A stretch of 64,000 nt of DNA from Bolinopsis microptera (taxonomy: Eukaryota; Ctenophora; Tentaculata; Lobata; Bolinopsidae): the NCBI RefSeq assembly GCF_026151205.1, contig NC_087079.1:11398635-11462634 (forward strand), written 5' to 3'. The notes below the pieces were generated by a model that saw only the letters and a program-made list of their open reading frames with translations, was not told the origin of the DNA and did no database searches. The first letter of the stretch is position 1, and the number at the start of each line of letters is the position of its first letter. Positions 56,075-64,000 of the stretch are shown in pieces. Position numbers and translations under genes: made by a program.

Positions 56075-56174
56075 TTTGACTTACATCTCAAAACTTATTT
56101 AATTTAACTGTTACTATACCTGCCGGCAGGTATAGTAACAGTTAAATTAAATAAGTTTTGAGATGTAAGTCAAA
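56075..56174. repeat. Perfect 100-bp palindrome
   Basis: Left arm 56075-56124 and right arm 56125-56174 are exact reverse complements of 50 bp with no spacer; the centre is CCTGCC/GGCAGG. The outer flanks do not match. Confidence 0.97.
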
Positions 56175-56189
56175 ACCATGTAAATCTAT

Positions 56190-56400
56190 TAAGTTGATCT
56201 ACCAAATAACGGTATAGGTGGTGTCCAACCGTGTCCATGTCGATTGGGCGACATCTGTCCGACAGCCGAATTAGGGATTTCGGACAGATGTGGCTGTCGG
56301 ACAGGAGTCGTTTTTGGCGACATCTGTCCGAATTTCGGATCATATTGTAATTTCAGTTCACATTCGTATTTCACAAGCTCACGGGTAATCTCGTGACGTT
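56190..56400. repeat. Repeat with CGACATCTGTCCGA palindromic motifs
   Basis: Contains GGCGACATCTGTCCGACAGC twice and inverted copies (TCGGACAGATGTGGCTGTCG). Related blocks lie at about 58980-59060 and at both ends of the element 59695-60097. Confidence 0.65.
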
Positions 56401-56632
56401 GCTCCCATTGTTCTAATGCTGATGTGATCCATTGAGATATAATCCTCGATATATGATTGACTAGTTGAGAACAGGAACGTCAGATCGTCCTAGCCGTAAA
56501 CTTACAAGCTGTCGATCAAATCACAGGACATGAGTACATATAAGACAGCGGTATGTAGATCAGTTATCGCAATCCACAATTGCAACCAATCTTCAGTTTA
56601 TCCCTGGCTCGGCCCGGAGAACCCTGTCCTGA

Positions 56633-58116
56633 ATGGCTTCCGATACGTCTTCGACAAATAAAGAGACGATACCACCCACTGGAAATATTCGGATTTCCGA
56701 AAGGGTTGCAGAGCACGATTCTACCGTGGAGAAACAACTGATCACTCCTACTCCTGACCGCACTCACCCTGCCCACCATGCTGAAACGACCGTCCACGTC
56801 AGCAAACAGAACTTGAAAAGAAAAGCTTCTGGTGGAGATCGACCGACGAAATACCTCTTATCTGAATCAGTTGGTGGATTGGGTTACGAATCTAGAGCTG
56901 CCAGCTATCACCCCTCAACAGAATGGTACAGAGAAGCAGAAAAGCAGCAAACAGACACCTTTCTAACCCGAGAAACCCTTCTAATCTGGAAACCTTTCTA
57001 ATCTGGAAACGCTCCCTATTCCTGCAAACTATATGCTCTCTACCGACAACGAAAAAATGCTGCTCTGGGACTCTGGATGGGACGAAAATACTCGACGATC
57101 TTTCCTTTGGGGTACTGCTAAGAACGCAGATCAGGGAGATCCAAAAGAGCGAGTAACCCAGTACAGCGCCAAAAGAAAATTGTTCTCCTCTGTGACTCGA
57201 CCATGCGAAGCTTTAAACCTGACGAGTTTCCAAAGAGGTACAATGTCTCTGTAATATACAGGCCAAGTTTGAAAGAACTTGACTCGTGCCTCGAACGAAC
57301 AGTAGAAGAGATCTCAAACCTCAATCCAGATGCAGTGTACATTCACCTTGGTACTCGGGACATCCTGGAAGGCAACAAGGCTGATATTGTGGTGGGGTCA
57401 TTAATAAAGTCAACTGAAAAGATCCTTAGACAGACCTCACAACACTGCAAAATATTCATCTCTCACCCCTTTCTCCGCGACCATCCTGGAGAGGAATGGG
57501 GTAAGAATAGTCGACTCATCACAGAGGCAATCAGAAATCTTAAAGATGACAGTGAAAAGGCTGATTTCTGGATGAGATCAAGAGAAAACAGAAACAACAA
57601 CTTCTACCCGGGGGGATCGGATATTCCACACGACTATCTGTTTGTCCCAGATCAACCTCATCTAAATGACAGAGGTATCAGAGTAATCATGGGAAACTTC
57701 AAGACAAGTCTCAATAGTACATTTAGCAGGGACCGTACTTGAATTCCAGTCTCTCATTCTCAGCTCCTCCAAGTCTTCCGAGTTCTCTTCTTCTTTCCTC
57801 CTCTCCTCTTGCCTCTCTCATCTTCTATACCTGACTGATGAACATCGTCAACGGTATAATTTCCTGGAATGTTGCAAACATTCATGGCTTGCTCGGAAAC
57901 AAAGTTGAGGATCCCGAATTTGTCAAAATCATCAGTCCAAATGATATAATCTGCCTCCAAGAAACCGGATGCGAAGTTTCCCTGAAAGGATACAAATCCT
58001 ATAGTGACATCCGCAAATCAGGTAAAGGAGGAGGAGTAACCACTTTGGTTAGGAACACAATTGTGGAATATTGCTCTCTGGATAAATGCACACTCACTGT
58101 GGGGCCTTCCGAGTGA
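56633..58116 (+). pseudogene. CR1-like LINE fragment: SGNH-hydrolase ORF1 and start of the endonuclease ORF2
   Basis: After a charged N-terminal frame (56633-57001) the coding trace shifts frame. From about 57170 to 57742 it reads KIVLLCDSTMRSF (catalytic Ser block of SGNH/GDSL hydrolases), YIHLGTRDI (the GxND block, with Asn replaced by Arg) and DQPHLNDRG (His block). Such esterase-like ORF1 proteins occur in CR1-type LINEs. From 57838 a new frame, NIVNGIISWNVANIHG then IICLQETG, is the start of an apurinic-type endonuclease, lost after 58116. The fragment is therefore 3'-truncated and frameshifted. Confidence 0.65.
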
Positions 58117-59690
58117 TAGGGTTACAGTGACTGCTAGTAGAGAAAATATGAAGGTTCCACCAGTAGACATAAGTATCGAAAGCAGGGCATTGGCTCGACC
58201 TCCGAGGCGGGGTATCCGTGAGGACCCTGGTCGTAATCAGCTCTGCACTATTTCAGTGTATCCTGATGCCTGAAATCTCGGACACTGCCTACGTACGGGG
58301 TAGACAGCCACGGATGATTTTGTCTGTGAGCTTTTCATCACTTCCTGACATGAGCCAGACCTCAGCTGGATCCTTCCTTTTCCTTTTTCTTTACTTCCCG
58401 TTCAGTCTACCTCTTCATCATCAGTTTGAGTTGCTTCGCCTTGCATTCGAACTTTGCCTCCACAGTTCTGAGTTCACCACGGCACCTCTTTTGGATGCCT
58501 CCTGCCGGGCAACACCAGCTCTCAGACACTGGCTAACTTACCGCGCACGGTTTAGTTTCTGTGTCTTTTCTGTGGCCGTGTAATCCGTTTTATGCCACCC
58601 TCTCTGCCGTTCTCGCGCTTGCGCTCACCCACTCCTCAGTGGGCTGTTCATTTGACAGAGTTACTGGCTGGCACTCCCATCATCCTCTCACTCACCATCA
58701 CTGCCCAATCAAATTTATGCAATCAAAATCACTATACACCCATAATCATATGATCAAAACACAAAGCTTTGAAATATACTTTTTTCTGTTTGAGATTTGA
58801 ATAACGTTACTGTAATGTTCCAAATTATATTTTAAATGTTCAAAAAAAAAAATGTTATATTATATGGCGGACGCGGAGCATTGGGTAGATCATATCTCAA
58901 ATTGGAAATGTTACGTATACAAATTAGCGAGTAACAGTTCATGAGTTCAGATCATGTCTCTAATTGGAAATGTGTTGAAATCAGATGATGATTTCGGACA
59001 GATGCCGTTTTTTTCTGGTACCCTGATTCGGACAGATCTCGCTGTCGGACAGGAGTTGTGTTACCGTCCATGTCACGGCGCAAAGGCTCAGGTCGTTGCA
59101 CTTTTAACAATAACAATTTTAATGATTGTGAACCACTTACAACTGGTTTAGCTGGCAACCTCTGAGGTATGGATTTCGTCGCTACTACACCGGCTAAACG
59201 TTTAATCTGCGGTTAGATGTGTCCCATTAGCTTCAATTAAAGTCTATAATTCGATCGTGATAGTTACAGTTTTAAGAAACACTAATAAAAGCAACACTTT
59301 TGGTTCATACATTTACGTAAAAAGCATGTAACTTTTCAAGTTTGTTATAATATCAGATATAATGGTCACCACGTCATCATTCTGTCGAGTTCAAGTTCCT
59401 GCAATTTAGACTCTTAAAAAGTGAAAATCGATGATACCAATCACAAACAATCTTCCTAACTTAACTTGTTACAATATTTTAATTGTATAACTTGACAAAG
59501 ACTTACCACTACGTTCCCTACTGTAGCTTATGATATCAGTCAGTAGCTCTCCTTTCATTCAATTGTTTCAAAACTGACTTTCAGCAGACAAAGCTCCAAA
59601 CTTTTGCTATGCAGTCTATACAATGTAATTCAGTTAATATAATAATTTAAATAGATTCAAAATTAAATAACAATAAATCAGTTTGGTAAC
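58117..59690. other. Intergenic with fragments of the CGACATCTGTCC repeat
   Basis: No gene seen. About 58970-59070 holds inverted TTTCGGACAGATG and CTGTCGGACAGGAG blocks like those at 56190-56400, so the CR1-like fragment lies between two related repeat pieces. Confidence 0.45.
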
Positions 59691-59694
59691 ACGA

Positions 59695-60097
59695 CATCTG
59701 TCCAACAGCGACATCTGTCCGACAACACTATTTTCGTGTGTTTGAAGTGATATCTCAAATTTGGCACATAGAAATTTAATCAAACTAGCAAAAATTATTT
59801 GTCTTAAAGCTATCTTACTATCTAGAAAGTTTCAAGAAAATCGTATCGTTGGATCTTCAGATATATGCTTTGGAACCACTGAAAACCACCGAATTGGATA
59901 TATTTTTAGTGTTTAAGGTAATATCTTAAATTTGGCTCATAGAAACTCGCTCAAACTTACACAGATTATTCGTCATATAACCACTATACTTTATGGAAAG
60001 TTTCAAGAAAATCGTACGGTAGGATCCGACATAAACTATTGTCCAAATAACCTATTTTCTGAGTCGGACAGATGTCGCTGTCGGACAGATGTCGGCC
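59695..60097. mobile_element. 403-bp MITE with CGACATCTGTCC ends
   Basis: The left end ACGACATCTGTCCAACAGCG and the right end (GTCGGACAGATGTCGGC) are inverted copies, each with the 12-mer twice. The interior is an imperfect direct repeat of about 130 bp (ATATCTCAAATTTGGC ... GAAAGTTTCAAGAAAATCGTA) present twice. Confidence 0.7.
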
Positions 60098-60102
60098 AAT
60101 CA

Positions 60103-60838
60103 ATTGGAACCATCAAGGGGAATGAAATTAAATTGTTGGATGCCAGGAACTATGTGATTCCATGGAGAGGTATAATTCTAATTGGAACCATCAAGGGGAA
60201 TGAAATTAAATTATTGGATGCCAGGAACTAGAAATAAATATACTGGAATACTGTGTTTCCATGGAGAGGTCTAATTCTAATTGGAACCATCAAGGGGAAT
60301 GAAATTAAATTATTGGATGCCAGGAACTAGAAATAAATATACTGGAATACTGTGTTTCCATGGAGAGGTCTAATTCTAATTGGAACCATCAAGGGGAATG
60401 AAATTAAATTGTTGGATGCCAGGAACTATGTGATTCCATGGAGAGGTATAATTCTAATTGGAACCATCAAGGGGAATGAAATTAAATTATTGGATGCCAG
60501 GAACAAGGAACTAGAAATAAATATACTGGAATACTGTGTTTCCATGGAGAGGTCTAATTCTAATTGGAACCATCAAGGGGAATGAAATTAAATTGTTGGA
60601 TGCCAGGAACTATGTGATTCCATGGAGAGGTATAATTCTAATTGGAACCATCAAGGGGAATGAAATTAAATTATTGGATGCCAGGAACTAGAAATAAATA
60701 TACTGGAATACTGTGTTTCCATGGAGAGGTCTAATTCTAATTGGAACCATCAAGGGGAATGAAATTAAATTATTGGATGCCAGGAACTAGAAATAAATAT
60801 ACTGGAATACTGTGTTTCCATGGAGAGGTCTAATTCTA
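60103..60838 (+). promoter_or_regulatory. Tandem 5' monomer array of the Jockey/I-type LINE
   Basis: Eight units, each starting ATTGGAACCATCAAGGGGAA, with lengths 78, 99, 99, 78, 106, 78, 99 and 99 bp. The 78-bp form lacks a 21-bp block (around AAATAAATATACTGGAATAC); the 106-bp form has a 7-bp insertion. The pattern is short-long-long, short-long, short-long-long. The array abuts ORF1, so by analogy with monomeric 5' UTRs of some LINEs it is likely the element's promoter region. Each unit also contains an ATG opening a 13-codon mini-frame (MERSNSNWNHQGE or MERYNSNWNHQGE) that ends TGA. Confidence 0.75.
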
Positions 60839-62055
60839 ATTGGAACCATCATGATGATGATATCCTGGAAAAGATATCTCTACATACTCAGGAGAAATTC
60901 ATAGATGCTGTTGAGAAAAAAGTTAAACTGGTGAATGATACTACCTCAAGTTCCCTTGAAGGAGATTTTGATATCTCCCAATTTTCACTCCCTGACTACC
61001 AAGATACGAAGTCACAGCAATCTGAACATGAGATTACCAATATTCAGCAACTCAAAGACTCCATCACAATGGAACTAAGAGCTGCGCTAAAAGAAGAAGT
61101 AAAAACGTTAATCTCCGCCATAACACTATCCCATAATCCAGCTCAGAGCAAGCCCTTTACAATGTCTGCAGAAAATGTATACAAACCACCTGCATCATAT
61201 TCTGAAAAGGCAAGACCACCTCACTCTCATTTGAGCACCAACACTTTCATAGAACCCCCAGTGGTCAAAGAGTCTACAAAAAAATCAGCTAGTGCAGTGG
61301 GAACCAACTATTTAGTTGATCCCAAGATGTCTGTTATCATAAAGCAAGTCACAAACAAAAAGGTGGTGTCAAATGATACCTCACTTAAATCAGAGTTTAA
61401 CAAACTGTTTAAGCAAATGAAGATAAAGTACATTAAAAAGACAAGATATGGCAACATCATTCTTCAACTAAACTCTGAGGATGATATCAAACAAGTACTA
61501 AATGGATGGCAATCCCACTATTTTAAAGACACCAGCGCAAAAATGGGCACAGCGATATTCAGAATGACTGACCAGCATCTGACAAAGCATGTAGGCATCA
61601 TAAGGCATGTCCCCATAAACATTGATATGGGCTCTATCTCTGATGGACTTAATAATGCCAATTTGAATAGCACTCACGTAACTCGCTTGGGCAAATCATC
61701 AAACTCTGTTAAAGTCATCTTTAAGTCACATGAGGATCTTACACAAGCAATAAGCAAGGGATTCGGTCTTGAACACTTATGGCTAGAAGTTGCTCAATTC
61801 AAGTTCACCAAAAAACCAATGCAATGTCATGGCTGCAAAAGATTTGGACACCCTGTGAAATGGTGCCGCAGCAAAGCAGCATGTGGATTCTGTTCCTCAG
61901 AAAACCACACTGATAAAGAATGCCCGGAGAGAACCCATCCATCAAATTACTGCTGCCGCAACTGCAGAGGAAATCATACAGCCTTCTCAAACCAATGCCC
62001 ACATTTCATAGAAAAAATGAATCTGATTAAACAAAGTAACCACCATGATTACTAA
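60820..62055 (+). CDS. LINE ORF1 (gag-like) with three zinc knuckles
   Basis: 411 codons, uninterrupted. The N-terminal half is low-complexity and charged with a coiled-coil-like stretch; residues about 170-330 fold-like; the C-terminal part has CHGCKRFGHPVKWC, CGFCSSENHTDKEC and CRNCRGNHTAFSNQC. The first two are CX2CX4HX4C knuckles, the third a variant. Such proteins coat LINE RNA. The assigned ATG lies in the last 5' monomer and is the same ATG that opens a mini-frame in each upstream unit; only the last unit lost the stop, by CATCATGATGATGAT replacing CATCAAGGGGAATGA. Translation could also begin further down. It ends TAA, overlapping ORF2. Confidence 0.85.
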   Translation: MERSNSNWNHHDDDILEKISLHTQEKFIDAVEKKVKLVNDTTSSSLEGDFDISQFSLPDYQDTKSQQSEHEITNIQQLKDSITMELRAALKEEVKTLISAITLSHNPAQSKPFTMSAENVYKPPASYSEKARPPHSHLSTNTFIEPPVVKESTKKSASAVGTNYLVDPKMSVIIKQVTNKKVVSNDTSLKSEFNKLFKQMKIKYIKKTRYGNIILQLNSEDDIKQVLNGWQSHYFKDTSAKMGTAIFRMTDQHLTKHVGIIRHVPINIDMGSISDGLNNANLNSTHVTRLGKSSNSVKVIFKSHEDLTQAISKGFGLEHLWLEVAQFKFTKKPMQCHGCKRFGHPVKWCRSKAACGFCSSENHTDKECPERTHPSNYCCRNCRGNHTAFSNQCPHFIEKMNLIKQSNHHDY

Positions 62056-64000
62056 AAACAACGGAAGTCTTCATATCTGTCAAATAAATGTCAGTGGGCT
62101 ATCAAACAGGTCTATTACAGCAATTGATAGATTCAACTTTAAGTTCAAAAATGACATTGTGGCTCTACAAGAAACTCTACTGGATAACTCCAGACCCCAC
62201 TTAAATACCTTTCATAATCTGGATACATTTTCGGTAAACAATAGCAGAGGAGTGTCCACCAGTGTTTCCCCCAGGCTTGTCCCACAACAAATCAGTGAAC
62301 TTCAAGATACAACCACTGATGCACTCTGGGTCACTGTTAGGTACAATTCAACGGTAGTAATGATTGGTAATGTATATGTAAACCACTCCCTAACTTCTAC
62401 AAACAACCTGAGCTCAGCACTTACCAACATCACAAAAGCTCTCCAATACTGCTCCAAGTTCAAAATCAAAGATGTAATAATAATTGGTGACTTCAACAGT
62501 AGGCACATCTCCTGGGGAGATATCATCACAACCGACCGTGGAAGACAGCTGGATTCATTCATCGCTCAGCATAATCTGACATGCATCACTCCGAACACCA
62601 ATACATTCGTCTCCCATAATGGTGGGAGTATCATTGACCTTGCTTTGTTGAAGGGTAAAGTATGTAGGCTATACCAATCGTCCAGCATTGACAGTGAAAG
62701 TGAACTCTTCACAGGTGCTCCAAATAGAGGTCCCTTACCAATCATCCACCAATTCTGTCATGCACAAACTGCTCAATCTGCATCTCCTCTTCTCTACTGG
62801 GACATTGATAAAACAGACTGGAATGCTTGGTGTGGATCACTTAACAGGGCCCTTCTCCTTGGCATAACTGGCAGGATCAACTCTTACATAGACCCTCTAA
62901 AGCTGTGGCAAGACTTTAAAAACATTTTATCTGCGATTGGTAATGAATGGATTCCTCTCAAGAAAGTCAGTACCCACTCAAAACCTTTCTGGAACTCTCT
63001 CCTTACAGACCTTTCACGAACTCTTCAAGCTGCGCAGGAAACCATGAAAACCAGCTACACACCGTATAACATCTCCCTCCACAAACAAGCAAAGGAGGAG
63101 TTTTCTAATACCTTGATATCCGAAAAAAACAAATGGATTCATCAGCAACTGGAAAATCTCAATGTTGCTCAGTCTCAAATATTCTGGAAAAATTATAAGA
63201 AGACATTGACCAATAAGCCTAACGAGTACATGGGAAATCTTATGGATGGTGGTATCCTCCACTCTGACAGAACTCAGAAAGAAAACATCTTGTACAAATC
63301 ATTCTTCTCGGGTGAACACATGAATGGATGCAGCTTTGATCATGTCTTCGAACAAGAAATCAATAGCTGCTATGACAACATTATATCAACTCAGTTCCCT
63401 ACCGACCATTTAGATCCAATCATTAATGATCATCTGAATGGGAAAATAGGTCTAGAGGAAGTTACTTTAGCACTGAACGCTCAAAATAGCAATGCCAAAA
63501 GTTTTGACACTGATAATCTTCACCCAAAAATCCTGAAACATCTGCCTGTGTCAGCTCTTCAGATTCTAACAAAACTATATGACCTTGTCCTTGAGACTGG
63601 TGTATGGGTCTGGGAGGTATCCAATGTCACTTTCATCAAAAAGGATGGGAAGGATAACTACATGAACCCCTCTGCTTATAGACCAATATCGATATCATCA
63701 TATGTTGGAAAGCTGCTAGAAAAGATCTTGGAACGAAGAATAAAGCTCCATTGCGAACTAGAGGGCTTACTCGACGAAGAGCAAGAAGGCTTTAGACCTC
63801 AAAGAAATACTGCAAGGTATCTTTATAAATTAGTAGCTACTCTAGATGAATGCAAGAGGAAAAAACTCACTACTTTCCTACTATGCATCGATTTTAGCAA
63901 AGCATTTGATAGTGTATGGGTGAAAGGCCTGATTTTCAAGCTCAGCAAATACCAAATACAAGGGAACATTTTGCGGATAATAAATAACTTCCTGTTATCC
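62047..64000 (+). CDS. LINE ORF2, endonuclease and reverse transcriptase, cut by the window end
   Basis: An open frame of about 651 codons from ATG 62047, which overlaps the ORF1 stop (ATGATTACTAA), a layout suited to termination-reinitiation. The endonuclease shows QETLL near residue 36, IIGDFNSRHISWG near 140 and IIDLALL; the usual SDH before LPI is NRG here. A linker follows, then the reverse transcriptase: AYRPISISSYVGKLLEKIL, EEQEGFRPQRNT and the first catalytic block DFSKAFDSVW near 617. The YxDD block lies beyond the window. The motif style is Jockey/I superfamily. With ORF1 and the monomers this is the least damaged element in the window. Confidence 0.87.

Noticed and set aside
58180-58320. 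Possible tRNA-derived SINE in a GC-richer stretch
   Set aside because: No convincing A and B box pair and no cloverleaf could be drawn.
60103-60838. Tandem array could be read as CRISPR-like or as a protein repeat (GTIKGNEIKLLDARN)
   Set aside because: There are no unique spacers between units, unit lengths (78/99/106) do not all keep one frame, and stops occur in each unit; a LINE 5' monomer array explains it better.

Overview
The window looks like nuclear DNA from an AT-rich, transposon-dense animal genome, most likely an invertebrate. Genes are split by GT-AG introns. The conserved genes are metazoan or eukaryotic housekeeping types (RCC1, UMP-CMP kinase, an UNC93-like transporter, a thyroglobulin type-1 membrane protein). 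The repeats are RTE-, CR1- and Jockey/I-type LINEs and several families of inverted-repeat DNA transposons. I cannot fix the phylum from sequence alone.

Layout. 1-905 is a copy of a dispersed repeat carrying CCCTAA-like runs. 1069-4369 and 6294-9593 are two almost identical copies of a terminal-inverted-repeat (TIR) element plus a small foldback; a second small foldback (4375-4573) lies between them. 6071-17972 (minus strand) is the 3' part of a gene with five thyroglobulin type-1 (Tg1) domains and a C-terminal membrane anchor. I rebuilt it exon by exon with matching splice phases. Its introns hold three transposons: the second 3.3 kb copy, a mariner-like MITE (11637-12405) and a 4.6 kb element with very long TIRs (12918-17544, perfect 8-bp target duplication). 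20104-20735 is a hAT-like MITE. 21035-23895 (plus strand) is a large ankyrin-repeat exon closed by a deletion-made stop and followed by a frameshifted tail.

23896-29916 is mostly empty. 29917-38305 is a minus-strand block of three intact genes: UMP-CMP kinase (4 exons), RCC1 (6 exons) and an UNC93-like MFS protein (1 exon). The kinase's intron 2 holds a badly eroded copy of the kinase 5' exons and the RCC1 tail. A second copy of the mariner-like MITE (38356-39113) sits 50 bp upstream of the UNC93-like start codon.

From 39 kb on the window is a transposon graveyard with some young members: a LINE tail (40.5-41.0 kb), a 1.37 kb TIR element (41203-42575), a G-run-ended element with a 6-bp target duplication (43143-43847), a nearly complete RTE-type LINE (44130-47163), a nest of DNA-transposon remnants (Ulp1-like protease, FLYWCH/MULE and KDZ/HMGXB3-like transposase) interrupted by a 5'-truncated RTE LINE with a 10-bp target duplication, a perfect 100-bp palindrome (56075-56174), a CR1-like fragment with an SGNH-hydrolase ORF1, and at the right edge a Jockey/I-type LINE. 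That last LINE has open ORF1 and ORF2 frames and a tandem 5' monomer array, and runs off the window. I saw no tRNA, rRNA or CRISPR.
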